Positions 13,101-22,230 of a DNA stretch of 64,000 nucleotides are shown in pieces. The position numbers and the translations under genes were made by a program. The first letter of the stretch is position 1. Every line of letters starts with the position of its first letter. The DNA is from Elgaria multicarinata webbii (taxonomy: Eukaryota; Chordata; Lepidosauria; Squamata; Anguidae): positions 99,420,001 to 99,484,000 of the forward strand of contig NC_086177.1 in NCBI RefSeq assembly GCF_023053635.1, given 5' to 3'. A model generated the notes under the pieces. That model made no database searches, was not told where the DNA came from, and saw only the letters and a list, made by a program, of their open reading frames with translations.

Positions 13101-16100
13101 CTCAGCCCAGCAAGATGAAAACTTAACATCTTCCAATGCCCAATGGCTAATTCCATAGGGGCTGTCAATCAAAGCTACCTGCAGCCAAACCTACTAAATG
13201 GACTATGGTTCTCTGTTTCTTTTTCACTGGGGTGCATCCCCTCCTGCCTCTGGACATTCCCTTTAAGAAACATTCTCACTCACTTTGAACTGGAGGTTTG
13301 GAGTGTGGGACATTCTGAGCAAACCCAAGTAAATTTTCTTCCCTCTCTCCCCTGCCCCCGTGTTGCCTTACCACTTAGCAACACTGCCAGAGCATTTGGA
13401 ATTGTGTCTACGGTGGGAGGAAGCAGGGCACAGGCAAACACAGGCGCTTCCCCACAATCCAGGCAGATAATTACCTTGGAGTCTTGGCGTCCCCTTTCTC
13501 CAGGGCTAGCTGACAAGAAGAGGGGTGCTGGCAAAGGGGGGGAGGTGGGGGGAATAGGACAGTGCTATTCAATGGAAGGGTAGAAATTTCTAAATCCTGA
13601 CATTCCTACATGCTGCTCAAAAGGACTGGTTCTTTGGTCCGAGCCATCAAGTTTTAGGATGATATATCTGCATCCGGAATCAAACCCCTGGCAGTCATTG
13701 TATGCACCCAAGAACGGCATGAAGCAGGTGATGCAATGGGGAAACAGAGAGGTTCAGGGAGCTATGGAGAAGATTTAGCACAGCCTTCCCCAACCTGGTG
13801 CCCTCCAAGGACCATGCTGGCTGGGAATGATGGGAATTGCAGTCCAATGCAATGGAAAGCACCAGGTTGCGGAAGGCTGCTTTAGTAGGTCTGTTGTGAC
13901 CTGTGTATGCCATTTATGGACGAGCAGGAGAACAGATGCTGTTGCTCCTTCATTTTTTTCCTCAAGTGTGGCAGGAAGAACAATTGTTCCATGATTTCTA
14001 ATGGAGCGTGTTCAGAGGAGGGCAACCAGGATGATCAGGGGTCTGGAAACAAAGCCCTATGAAGAGAGATTGAAGGAACTGGGCATGTTTAGCCTGGAGA
14101 AGAGAAGATTGAGGGGAGACATGATAGCACTCTTCAAATACTTAAAAGGTTGTCACACAGAGGAGGGCCAGGATCTCTTCTCGATCCTCCCAGAGTGCAG
14201 GACACGGAATAACGGGCTCAAGTTACAGGAAGCCAGATTCCAGCTGGACATCAGGAAAAACTTCCTGACTGTTAGAGCAGTACGACAATAGAATCAGTTG
14301 CCTGGTGAGGTTGTGGGCTCTCCCACACTAGAGGCCTTCAAGAGGCAGCTGGACAAGCATCTGTCAGGGATGCTTTAGGGTGGATTCCTGCATTGAGCAG
14401 GGGGTTGGACTCGATGGCCTTGTAGGCCCCTTCCAACTCTGCTATTCTATGATTCAATGATCATCACTGAGAGAAAAAAAAAGCAATATCGTTGTAAAAA
14501 GACATTGTGAATGATAAAATGTCTCTGATATGATAAGTAAATCTCTCTTACTTGAGTTGGGTGCCTTTAGGACAAAATTCTAATCTGTCAAAATCTGAAA
14601 GCAGAAACAGACAATGAATTGTCTTTGGAAACGATGTCAAGAAAGCACAGTTGCTTAAACTAGGGGGCTAATACTCACCCAGGCCACACTCCCCGATTGC
14701 TATCACCTTCCCTTTATTTTTCTCAGCTAGATCTTGTAACTCCACTAGGTACTGGTCAGGGTTACCCTGCTCAAATTCTCCACAGCGGGTGGGATGGCAG
14801 CCAACAGTACTGTAAAACATGCCTGAAAACAAGTGACATGAAAAATTTAATTATTGCTACAGCATAATCAATACACGTGGTGCATTACAACGTAAGCAGC
14901 AGCAACAAAATTATCATCCCCTGCCCCAGGGAGCTCCTGATGGTGGGGAGAGGAAAAAAAAAAAAAAGGGTAAATGCAAGCAACCGCCATTACATATACT
15001 TAGGATCCGGGGGTGAAAACTAGAGGAGTCAAGAAAGGCTTCATGGAGGAGGAATTCAAGGAGAGAATCAAAGGAGAGTAAGGGGATACCATGTAAAATG
15101 GACGGGCAGAAAGTTGATCTCCCGTGTTTTTTTGGACTTCAATTCCAAACATTCTTGACCATTGGCCATGGTGGCAGGGGCTTCTGGGAGTTGAAGTCCA
15201 AAACATCTGGAGATCTGCCTACCCCCAATGTAGGTGATCTGGGAGGAAGTTAATGAAAATTCTGCATAATATCAATAGAAACATTTGCATAACTCAACTT
15301 CTGAATTAACTTACTCACTCTTGAATCAAGTAGTTCCTTATTCCACCTGGGGTTATGAGTTAGCAAACTTTCTGGTTTCATGTAACTAACCTTAGAATAG
15401 CACAATTAAACATGGGACCACAAAGGAACTAGATAGCCAGCAGGTGGTGATTACATTCACTCTGCAAAATCCCAAATGCAATTTACCACCCAAATCACCA
15501 TCTCTCATGATGGTGTATTCCAAGTTCACTCTGCAAGACACCAGCCTATGGATTGGGCTGGCACTAAGCCAATTTCCTCACAGGAATGTGTGTAAGAAGG
15601 GTTCCATTGGGCCTAATCCTTATGTTACTTGTTGACATAACAAGGTGGTTTTACTATGTTCATTTTTGTGCGCTACATATTTTACTGCATGCACCCTTGT
15701 GTGGCAATTGCTGGCATCTGTGGTGTCTGCAAAAGCAACTGAAAACTAGAATCTGCTTTAATGGGCTAATACACACTCTCAACAGATGAGGATACATTCA
15801 AACAAATGATTCACGACACTAAACTAAGAAGTGGTGAATCATTTGTTTGAATGCATCACCTTGTAGTGGCTTTATCTCATCGAGACACAATGAACAGCAG
15901 ACCTTCAAGTCACATGATCAATCTAAAAAACCTGGAGACCTTTGCATACAATATTCAGGACATGTTTTTTAGACTGATCATGCCATTTGAATTAATCAGA
16001 GTTCTGTTTTTTTTAACCATGCAGAATCAATTCCTACTCTGTTCAATTACTCCCCGGCCCCGCCAATAGGAATATTAGTTTCTTGCACTACCTATGGTTT

Positions 16101-18492
16101 ATTCCTAAAAAAGTACACTTTTCATATTTTAAATTTAAACATCTGTTTAGCACAGAAATGCTTTGTGACTTTTATACCATTCATACTTTCAACAACCCTG
16201 TGAAAAAGGCCAGTATTGTTCACATTGTATAAATGGAGAACGGAGGCTGAAAGAGGGCACAACTAATTCCATTCATTGGAATATAATGGCTTTACAAGTT
16301 CACAAGAATTTGTAGTGCCCTATGATGATATATTTTTATGATAAAACACACATACAAGGAACTATATCTATTTGATCCTAATATACATTCTTCATCTATG
16401 GGACACCCATATTCTAATTTGATTTTTAATTAGAACCACTTTACCTACTATATTTTTATATACCCATCTTAACATTTTTGTATATACCTAAAAATGTTAA
16501 GGGTGTATGAAACACAGTTGTATTCAAACATATACACACTTATACATTTGCTACAGAGCTGGGATTGGTTGTGTCTCCCTGTTGGGTGTACATGCTAGGA
16601 CAAATGCAGATTTGCAGCTGTGTAATGTGTGAAACAGTTCTAGCTCCAGATGAAATCTAGAAGGAACAACATCAACAAAGATTTTTATTTCAATTATATG
16701 TAGACAGTACCCAAGGAGGAAAAAAATCCAGCCCAGGTTAAGTGACTGAATTCATTTCCACCCAGTGCAGACAATTAAGAATCATCATGTTTAAAATTCT
16801 AAACTGGGTCCCACCCCAAGACATTCTTTGCAATCAAATACAGTAGCTGCCTTTCTACTTAATTTTTTTTAAAAAATAGGGTATGATCCAAAGGTATTGT
16901 TCCAGGAAGGGTGTTCAGCTCATGAAAGCACTGCTTTACACTTTGTGCTAGTATGTTGAATAGGGGGAAAGCTGTTGTTCCACTTGTGCAAGGTTTTGCA
17001 CAAGTGAAAGCATAAGAACTGCTAGAAATCCACCTTACCCATTATAGCAATGTGCGAAGTCTTCTACTTAGCACTTGGAAAGGTGCTCACAGAACAGCAC
17101 TAGTGGCTATTTCCCCCCCAATTCATCATGATTCTTTGGATCCAACCTATGGATGCCCAGTGTGTGTGTGTGTACATGTATATCTATATTTATATTAGTT
17201 CTGGTCTTTCTACGTGTGAAATATAGGGTAGTGAAAGGATTCTCTTTAAAGATATATAACATAAGGAGACAAATACCATTTGTTTGTGCCAGCTTCACTG
17301 CATCCTTACTATCTTGCAAACTTCCACCTGTAATCATGAACTGGAATAAAGAAAAAAAAATTACTGTAAGTGCAAGTCTCTGAATATCAGAAGACACATT
17401 TATCAAAAGCCAACAGAAACAATTAAAGTTTAAAGACAGCAAAAAAATTGGACTACGTATTTACCTTTCTAACGCCAGTTTTAACTGCCCTGTCCACTAT
17501 ATCCAAGAAGTCATCTGCAAAATGTATATAATTAAAATTCATATTTTAAAGTATCATTATGGTCCGATGTATTTCTGGGAACCCCAGCGGACTAGGTGTG
17601 CAGCAGCTCCAGCAATTCTCTTCTTTTGACTATAACTTCACAGTAGTATCTGTCAAGCATAATGTGTCAAGCATCTTGTGTCATCTCTATTAAGTACTAT
17701 GGATACCTTTATACACCAGTAAGTCTACAGCTCTGATCCTCATGGCCCACTGTCCGCCAGCAGTATCCTACTCAAGAGATTTGAGGATAGTGACAATTTT
17801 CCTTGATAAATGTTTTGGCTATGTACATATTCAACATAAATAAGCAAGCACCACCACATGTATGTTTCAAAAGGATCTCTACAAGAGGGATTCCTTAAGA
17901 CAACTATCTATGCACAATTAGACCTTCATAGGCATGGAATAAAGCTGTTTGGGGTATTCAACAGTTGCCCATCAACTGCTGAATACCCTCGTCCTAGAGC
18001 AGGGGTGCAAAAAATGTAGGCCGCATGTGGCCCCTGCAAGCCCTGTCTCGGGGCCCGGGGGGTGGGGGGGAGGAGAGGAAACATGCTCTAGGAATGGGCT
18101 CAATGGTTTCTTCCATAGATGGTCCATTTTTAGTTTCCCAAAGTGTCCTAGGAAGCAGCACTCAAAGGCTCATGCCTGCTTCTTAGTACGCTTTAGGAAT
18201 GGGGGTTTTATGGCAGGAACCATAGAATCTGTTCCTAGAGCATTTCTCCCATGTTTTCACTGAAAATGTTCCCGTTAATAAAGTGTGCGATGTCAGTCTC
18301 TGTCAGCAAGTGGGTGGATTAGAGGAGAGAGAAGGACTAGGAACCAGGGTTCCTGAATGCTTTGAGAATTGAGGTTTCTGAGAGGAGTGTTATTTTTATC
18401 TGAGTGAAACAGGTGCCAGGCCTCCGAAATGCTCTTAGGCAGGGGTTGGATTCAAGTAAGTGAGTGAGGTGTGTGTGTGTGTGTGTGTGTGT

Positions 18493-18533
<41 letters not shown>

Positions 18534-21500
18534 TTGTGTGTGAATGTGCATGCATATATGTGCATGTGTGCACCGACATATGCAGCCCCCACCACACCAG
18601 TACATACTGGATGCAGCCCATGGGACCAAAAAAAGTTGTGCACTGCTGTCCTAGAGATATACCCACACTCAGATCTGACAAAGCAATAAAAACATCTCGA
18701 CTCAGCAATAAATCCCACTGAGTCCAACAGAGCTTATTCCCAAGTAAGTGTGCATAGAATTGAAGCCTTACAACACAATCCTATTTCTACTTACTCAGAA
18801 ATAACAGACCCATGATATTTGTTAGGGAAATTCCCCTAAACTGATAGGGAAGGAACGACTTCACAACTGGTCCAGACACAGAGATTCTTTATTATCTGTG
18901 TGCACAGGAGAAAAGCCCCTTACCTCATACAAACTGACAGCAGAGACTCTCTGACCATCATCCACATCAGCATACTTTTATACTTCAAGCTCCTCCCTCC
19001 TGTGACTGATCACAAGTCCCATACATGTTCCATAAACAGAAACCCATTCTTCCATAAACAATGCCATATTTTGGTAGCCTAGGACCGGTACAAAATGTTG
19101 CATTCTGTTCTTGATAAGCACCTCAAGGAGAGATAGAAATTCCAGAGTATGCTTTGACCCTTAGAAATGCCTAATCAGAGGGCTTTCAATTGTAAATAGA
19201 TGACACGATGCGCCTCTAAGTCTATGTTGCTCAGCTTGGTTCCTAAACACAAGTAGATGTGTCTCTCGAACAAGTAACACGTAACCCTGGCAGATAAGGA
19301 GCCAAGAGGTCGATAGCCTTGAGGCTTTCTGTGCCTCTCTTCAGAGGCACGGAGGTGGGGGCTAGAGGGAAAGTGTCAGGAGTATGTCCAGAGCAATTTA
19401 TTCACATCAAATTGAGGGGCTTCAACAGGGGCATTTTCAGATTTCTCTGTCAATATTCAATGACACTTAATCCCTGGTTTAGGATTGCAATCTAAGCCTT
19501 ATAGTACAATCCTATAATTACTCAGAAGTAAGTCTTACTGAATTCAGTAGAACTTATTCCCACATAAGAAATGTATAGGGTCTATGCAAAGTGGTGTGTA
19601 TATAATTTTGGGAGCCAGAAAAAGTGTAGTAGGATGGTCCAGTACACCCCCCTCCAAATATCTGTGAATGGGAAGCCAACAAAGTAAGCCAGTAAAGAAA
19701 GAAAAATTACCTTGATGTTTCTGAGTACCTCTGTATATGCCTCTGAACATAGGATCAGTTAAGTTAATACCAATATCTAAAGAGAGAAAGAAAATAATAA
19801 CTTCAACTTCAGGCATATTGAAATGTACACAAGTACAATTGTATTATGCAGAATATGGCCTGTAGCAATGAATTTAGCAGCTTTGGAATTTCAAGCTGTT
19901 CACTGCAATCACCCTACAGCGTACATCTACGTAAAATTGGATTGTCTGCAAGAAGGAGGCTTAAGAACATTTTTAAAAGCCTTGCTGGATCCAACCAACC
20001 ATCTATCTGGACTAAGGACAGGCAGCTGAAAGCCCAGGAGCCAAATCCAGACTCCAAAGGCTTCCTTCCAAGTCCCAAGCACACTGGCAAATATCGGGGA
20101 GCAGGGAAGTGCTTAGTGTGTGCAGAAGCAAAATAATCAGGGGGAAGCAGAGAATGTTTGTTTGTAATACATGCAAAATGCAAATTAAATAAAGTGCCAC
20201 AGACTACAAACCTAAACACACTATTTAATACCAATTGGACACAGCCTTACTTCTGAGTAAACATTTTACCTCACAGGAATGTTGTGAGAGTAAAGTGGGG
20301 AGAGAAAGAAGAAACATGCACGCTTTCTTGACCTCCTTGCAGAAAGGATGGGATAAAAAGATAATAAATAAATGGGTAATGGTATAATTTCTGCAAGTGT
20401 AGATGGCTTTCATAGATATTCATGGTGGGTAAGTCTAGGTATCCAACTTTACAGAGAGACTCCTCTATTTGAAGGGATGTCGGATGAAGGGCTGTTTGGC
20501 CCAAGTCTGATTGAAAGATAAAGAACCTTAAAAAGTACGACAATGGAATAGCAGTACGACGATGGAATAATTACCTAGGGAGGTTGTGGGCTCTCCCACA
20601 CTAGAGGCCTTCAAGAGGCAGCTGGACAAGCATCTGTCAGGGATGCTTTAGGGTGGATTCCTGCATTGAGCAGGGGGTTGGACTCGATGGCCTTGTAGGC
20701 CCCTTCCAACTCTGCTATTCTATGATTCTAAGGCAGAGCTGGGCCTGGAATTCATGTATCAACAGCAACACCTTGACAGCAACAGCAGGTCACCTGCTCA
20801 CAGTCCTTAAAACCTAGTTATTATTTGTACATCTGCATGTGTGCATCTAAGTTAGCAGATGCAAATGTTACAAACTGTGGCCCTGTTGACTTTTTTTTTT
20901 GGCAATATGTAAGTGGCCATTTTAAAAAGTAGACCAAGTATCCAAATAAGTATCCATTTGAAAGTGACATCTATATGCCACTCTTTCAAATATTGTAAGT
21001 ATTTTAAGGTCCTCAATCCATTGCATTATAGGAGGTGACATCTTCCCAATGTTGTAATATTAGTCTTTTAACTGTCAAAAGGGTGCAGAGAATCCATTTA
21101 CCCTGATCATTTGTTAATGCCTATGAAGCAGGTAAATAATTTAAAAGAGCGTATACATCAGTGAATATTAAAGACTGTTCCAGTACATTTTTTCCCTGTG
21201 TAATAACTTCCCCTCTCAAAGAAGCAGCTAGTGAACATTGGCAAAACATGTTTTAAAAATGCATTAGCTGTATTGTAATGTCAGCAATTAGCATAATTAG
21301 GCAATCCCTTATTAAAGAGGCATTGCGATATCCAACAGACATGAAGCAAAAGTTTTTGCTGATTAAGACACAGCCTAAGATCCATAGATGCAAAAGGCAG
21401 ACACCAAAGTGGTGGTCACTAATGAGGCATTTTGTGGTGAGGCCCAAAACGGTATCTCAAATTCCCAGATGCGCTTACTGGAGTCCAAAAGGGTTGGGAA

Positions 21501-21981
21501 CACCCGGACTAGTGAGTCTCACTTCCCAGACAACATGATCGGGGCCGCCCTTCGTCCGGTTGCAATCTCATGCAGCACCCTTCCCCAACGCCCTTCAGAC
21601 GTTTTGGACTACATCTCCCATCAGCCCCAGCCAGCATGGGCAATGGCTGGGGATGTTGGGCGTTATAGCCCAAACTATCAGGAGAGCATCAAGTTGGGGG
21701 AGCTGCGTGCCATATTGACTCTCTAAGGCTGCAATCCCAAGCACGCTTTTACAAGGAAGTAGGCCCCATTCAAACGAATGGGGCTTACCTCTGAGTAAGC
21801 ATGGCTAAGGTGGCGCTGTGGGACGGCTACACGACGCAGCCCTGGCTGAGCCAGACTCCCCACCCCCATCCCCACGGCCCTTCATTTGGGCCCTGCCGGA
21901 GTCAGCCCACAGACGCCGAATCCACCGCCAGGTCCCGGTTGCTGAGCAACCGCCCTCACCAATGAACTTGAAGCGGCTCAT
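2660..21981 (-). CDS. TATDN1: TATDN1, TatD-family deoxyribonuclease, complete 12-exon CDS
   Basis: Coding exons in transcript order: 21960-21981, 19711-19776, 17465-17514, 17277-17340, 14679-14822, 14552-14594, 10968-11053, 10825-10865, 7466-7542, 6463-6533, 4880-5006, 2660-2762. All have GT/AG borders and matching phases. They sum to 894 nt, i.e. 297 residues plus stop, the same length as human TATDN1. The family is a TIM-barrel metal-dependent nuclease. Conserved residues are present: H77 (GCHP), E112 (GECGLD), H149 (HCRNSH), H174 (VHSFDG) and D222 (ETDAPW). The N-terminal HxH metal motif is replaced by G10-I-N12, as in E. coli TatD and mammalian TATDN1, so this is not a defect. No frameshift or stop is seen. 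The gene is head-to-head with NDUFB9 and tail-to-tail with RNF139. Introns carry many repeats, including a solo LTR and hAT elements. Confidence 0.97.
3051..3244. mobile_element. Non-autonomous DNA transposon with terminal inverted repeats
   Basis: Both ends carry the same inverted sequence (CTGCTTTTGATTAATCC at the left; its near-complement ends at 3244). The inside is rich in TGGTTAA-type motifs. No clear target duplication; the superfamily is not assigned. The 300 bases after it show nothing I recognise. Confidence 0.5.
3563..3720 (-). repeat. L2-type LINE/SINE 3' tail
   Basis: The minus strand reads a tail of the kind 'tgtaagcctgagggcaggg...gccgctccgagagcc', the same family as 10422-10548. 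Internal to TATDN1 intron 11. Confidence 0.6.
4081..4138 (+). repeat. Compound (TG)n-(AG)n microsatellite
   Basis: About nine TG units, a TAAG junction, then a long AG run. It generates long spurious Ser/Leu ORFs on the minus strand. Confidence 0.95.
4644..4785. mobile_element. Palindromic MITE (squamate 'cctggtgccctccagatg' family)
   Basis: The left end reads 'tccaacctggtgccctccag' and the right end is its inverted complement, with a degenerate palindromic centre. At least ten relatives occur in this window. Confidence 0.8.
4880..5006 (-). CDS. TATDN1: TATDN1 coding exon 11
   Basis: 127 nt beginning [13 protein letters not shown] and ending RNEPCHI. It completes the catalytic Asp codon. 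Acceptor ACTAG has a weak pyrimidine tract; donor GTAAGT. Confidence 0.95.
5007..5536. other. TATDN1 intron 10 sequence without recognised features
   Basis: A/T-rich intronic DNA upstream of exon 11. No repeat family, exon or hairpin seen. Confidence 0.5.
5537..5584 (+). repeat. 16-bp tandem repeat, three copies
   Basis: Three adjacent units of ggtatttatttcgttc, each with zero or one change. Intronic; no function inferred. Confidence 0.85.
6003..6186 (-). mobile_element. Sauria-type tRNA-derived SINE
   Basis: On the minus strand it begins with a tRNA-like head (TAGCTCAGTGTGATAGAGC, then a B-box-like AAGTTCGATCC). It continues through the family's 'gatggaccaatggtctgactc' region and ends near 'ggcaacatcctacgttc'. 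SINEs of this kind are known from squamates. Confidence 0.8.
6220..6332. mobile_element. Palindromic MITE, decayed copy
   Basis: Ends resemble the 4644-4785 family (gccttccccaacctg / caccaggctagggaaggc). Sits about 35 bases from the SINE. Confidence 0.65.
6463..6533 (-). CDS. TATDN1: TATDN1 coding exon 10
   Basis: 71 nt encoding [17 protein letters not shown] then RLMIET, with the first base of the D222 codon at its end. Acceptor TTCCAG, donor GTAAGT. Confidence 0.96.
6813..6868 (+). repeat. CR1 LINE 3'-end fragment
   Basis: Short match to the CR1 tail seen at 14360-14456 (gggggttggattcaacagcc ... ttctatgatt). Confidence 0.7.
6991..7082 (+). repeat. Poly(G) run and L2-type tail with (AAAT)n
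   Basis: A G run is followed by 'gctgcccagagagctttggc ... gcggtataaaaatg' and AAAT repeats, the 3' end of an L2-type LINE or a SINE it mobilised. Confidence 0.75.
7466..7542 (-). CDS. TATDN1: TATDN1 coding exon 9
   Basis: 77 nt encoding [16 protein letters not shown] then LDLYIGVNG, with ligand H174. Acceptor TTACAG, donor GTAAGT. Confidence 0.97.
7690..7942 (-). mobile_element. tRNA-derived CORE-SINE with L2-like tail
   Basis: On the minus strand: a tRNA-like head with B-box GGTTCTAGTCC, a core with 'cctacctcacagggttg'-like sequence, and a tail of AAATA units. Close to full length. Confidence 0.8.
8562..9050. mobile_element. Palindromic MITE split by an unclassified insert
   Basis: The left part (8562-8658) has the family end and a near-perfect central palindrome. 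The right end resumes at about 9014-9050 (acacatctggagcgcccc ... gaggaaggctg). The roughly 355 bases between are foreign to the MITE. The insert has CCAAT- and TATA-like motifs on the minus strand but no target duplication I can find. Confidence 0.65.
9058..9165. mobile_element. Palindromic MITE, adjacent second copy
   Basis: Begins a few bases after the split copy (gccttccagaggtgttagac) and ends aacacatctggaaggcgcc ... ggaaaggctg. Confidence 0.75.
9347..9651. mobile_element. Harbinger-like palindromic MITE
   Basis: Inverted ends GGGCTCATCTACACCAAGC are flanked on both sides by TTA (9344-9346 and 9652-9654), the TWA target duplication typical of PIF/Harbinger. A third copy of the end sequence lies inside at about 9474-9530. 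Confidence 0.75.
10004..10100. mobile_element. Possible hAT fragment
   Basis: Starts CAGGGGTGCATAACC, resembling the hAT ends at 18000 and 47836. No matching right end found. Confidence 0.4.
10422..10548 (+). repeat. L2-type LINE/SINE 3' tail
   Basis: Reads 'gattgtaagcctgaggcagg', then 'gccgctccgagagcc', then a TAAATAAATAA tail. Confidence 0.7.
10825..10865 (-). CDS. TATDN1: TATDN1 coding exon 8
   Basis: 41 nt encoding [13 protein letters not shown] after completing an Asp codon. Acceptor ACACAG, donor GTAAGT. The intron to exon 7 is only 102 bases. Confidence 0.95.
10968..11053 (-). CDS. TATDN1: TATDN1 coding exon 7
   Basis: 86 nt encoding [15 protein letters not shown] then [13 protein letters not shown], with ligand H149. 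Acceptor TTTCAG, donor GTAGGT. Confidence 0.96.
11054..11545. other. TATDN1 intron 6 sequence, low complexity only
   Basis: Contains small (CA)n and poly(G) stretches (about 11380-11400 and 11486-11497). Nothing else recognised. Confidence 0.5.
11550..11687 (-). mobile_element. CR1 LINE 3' end, truncated
   Basis: On the minus strand it ends in tandem ATTCTATG units, the mark of CR1 3' termini, preceded by the conserved 'gggattggactcgatggcct' block. Confidence 0.9.
12447..12532. mobile_element. Palindromic MITE, internally deleted copy
   Basis: Shortened version of the 4644-4785 family: gcttccccaacctgg at left and caccaggttgaggaaggc at right. Confidence 0.7.
12640..12722 (+). repeat. Squamate interspersed repeat fragment
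   Basis: Related in inverse orientation to 63145-63300 ('actagatgtcctgattccac ... cctgttcctaat'). Family name not certain. Confidence 0.5.
13782..13881. mobile_element. Palindromic MITE copy
   Basis: cagccttccccaacctggtg at left; caccaggttgcggaaggctg at right. Confidence 0.8.
14000..14456 (+). mobile_element. CR1 LINE, 3' part of ORF2 and 3' end
   Basis: Translates to the C-terminal end of CR1 ORF2 ([16 protein letters not shown], then [19 protein letters not shown]). One in-frame TAG stands where relatives have Trp (14289-14291). It ends with ATTCTATGATTC. 5'-truncated, lying 96 bases from TATDN1 exon 6 on the opposite strand. Confidence 0.92.
14552..14594 (-). CDS. TATDN1: TATDN1 coding exon 6
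   Basis: 43 nt encoding [13 protein letters not shown]. Too short for ORF scanning; placed by phase and peptide. Acceptor TTTCAG, donor GTAAGA. Confidence 0.95.
14679..14822 (-). CDS. TATDN1: TATDN1 coding exon 5
   Basis: 144 nt holding the GCHPTRC motif (metal ligand H77) and GECGL (E112). Acceptor TTTCAG, donor GTGAGT. Confidence 0.97.
15113..15232. mobile_element. Palindromic MITE, decayed copy
   Basis: Inverted motifs ttggacttcaattcc and ggagttgaagtccaa flank the centre; outer ends are decayed. Confidence 0.65.
15790..15858. repeat. Short hairpin-forming inverted repeat
   Basis: Arms of about 25 bases (catTCAAACAAATGATTCAC and its complement) around a loop of about 19 bases. Possibly a miniature palindromic transposon remnant. 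Confidence 0.7.
15870..17276. other. TATDN1 intron 4 sequence without recognised features
   Basis: A/T-rich. A weak MIR-like stretch may lie at 16190-16260 (caacaaccctgtgaaaaagg). Nothing else supported. Confidence 0.4.
17277..17340 (-). CDS. TATDN1: TATDN1 coding exon 4
   Basis: 64 nt encoding [15 protein letters not shown] then KLAQTN. Acceptor TTCCAG. The donor GTATTT is weaker than the others. Confidence 0.95.
17465..17514 (-). CDS. TATDN1: TATDN1 coding exon 3
   Basis: 50 nt encoding [16 protein letters not shown] after completing an Asp codon. Acceptor TTGCAG, donor GTAAAT. More diverged from human than neighbouring exons, but length and phase fit. Confidence 0.92.
17951..17990. repeat. 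40-bp palindrome
   Basis: GGGTATTCAACAGTTG pairs with CAACTGCTGAATACCC across a short loop. It ends two bases before the target duplication of the next element. Confidence 0.8.
18000..18648. mobile_element. Non-autonomous hAT transposon with 8-bp target duplication
   Basis: Perfect TCCTAGAG duplication at 17992-17999 and 18649-18656. Ends CAGGGGTGCAAAA and its imperfect complement (CAGCAGTGCACAA). Holds a compound microsatellite at about 18468-18530. No transposase frame seen. Confidence 0.88.
18468..18530 (+). repeat. Compound (TG)n-(AG)n microsatellite inside the hAT element
   Basis: TG run, AGTGAG junction, then AG run, the same layout as at 4081. Confidence 0.95.
18705..18798. repeat. 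'Cccattg/ggactta' squamate repeat
   Basis: Reads 'aaatcccactgagtccaac' and 'cccaagtaagtgtgcatag'. Sibling fragments occur at 19485-19575, 21727-21802, 24925-25045, 51965-52026 and 53855-53945. Many ends share 'gcaatcctatgca'. Superfamily not assigned. Confidence 0.55.
18820..19452 (-). mobile_element. Solo LTR of a retrovirus-like element
   Basis: Element read on the minus strand from TGACAG to CTAACA, flanked by a 5-bp ATATT duplication (18815-18819 and 19453-19457). It has a TATA-like box near 18975-18982 and AATAAA at 18888-18893, both on the minus strand. No internal region; class unresolved. A fossil in TATDN1 intron 2, in the gene's own orientation. Confidence 0.8.
19711..19776 (-). 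CDS. TATDN1: TATDN1 coding exon 2
   Basis: Encodes [16 protein letters not shown] then TQKHQ, 66 nt. Acceptor is TTTAG and donor GTAATT. It holds the modified first metal motif (G-I-N in place of HxH). Confidence 0.96.
20265..20375 (+). mobile_element. CORE-SINE 3' part
   Basis: 'acctcacaggaatgttgtga' core motif followed by 'gggataaaaagataataaat' tail. Confidence 0.65.
20536..20732 (+). mobile_element. CR1 LINE 3' end, truncated
   Basis: Same tail as 14290-14456, ending ATTCTATGATTCTA. Its 5' edge has a short duplication of the 'gtacgacratggaat' segment. Confidence 0.88.
20740..21570. other. TATDN1 intron 1 sequence without recognised features
   Basis: No exon or named repeat seen apart from A/T-rich stretches. 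Confidence 0.45.
21575..21708. mobile_element. Palindromic MITE copy
   Basis: cacccttccccaacgcccttc at left, decayed complement at right, with a 'ccagccagcatgggcaatgg' centre. Confidence 0.75.
21960..21981 (-). CDS. TATDN1: TATDN1 coding exon 1
   Basis: Start ATG at 21979-21981, encodes MSRFKFI plus one base, followed by donor GTGAGG. The short phase-1 exon and its peptide match the human N-terminus. Confidence 0.95.
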
Positions 21982-22100
21982 GACGCCGGCGACCGAGGCC
22001 CTCGCGCCCACGTTGCACTCTCCCTTTCCTCGCTCGGCCCATAGAAGTGCGGAAGAAAGTGAAGAGTTACGCGCAGCCATCACTTCCGGTTTCTATTTGA
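21982..22100 (-). promoter_or_regulatory. TATDN1: TATDN1 promoter / 5'UTR
   Basis: CpG-rich sequence directly upstream of the ATG. It carries an ETS-type ACTTCCGG (22082-22089), a GCGCAGCC motif (22071-22078) and a YY1-like GCCAT (22075-22079). There is no TATA box. The start site is inferred to lie within this stretch. Confidence 0.6.
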
Positions 22101-22230
22101 ACAGCTGCCCGTATGCGGGGGGAAGGAGCATAATGCAGAACGGGAGGCCTGCTTCATCCACCCTCCTAAATCTTTGTGGTCCTCTAGTACTGTATCCTTG
22201 TAGCAGCAGCAAGAACGCCTTTCCTCTTAG

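Noticed and set aside
13143-13583. 146-codon plus ORF in a TATDN1 intron
   Set aside because: No homology recognised, no splice context, low-complexity composition; likely chance.
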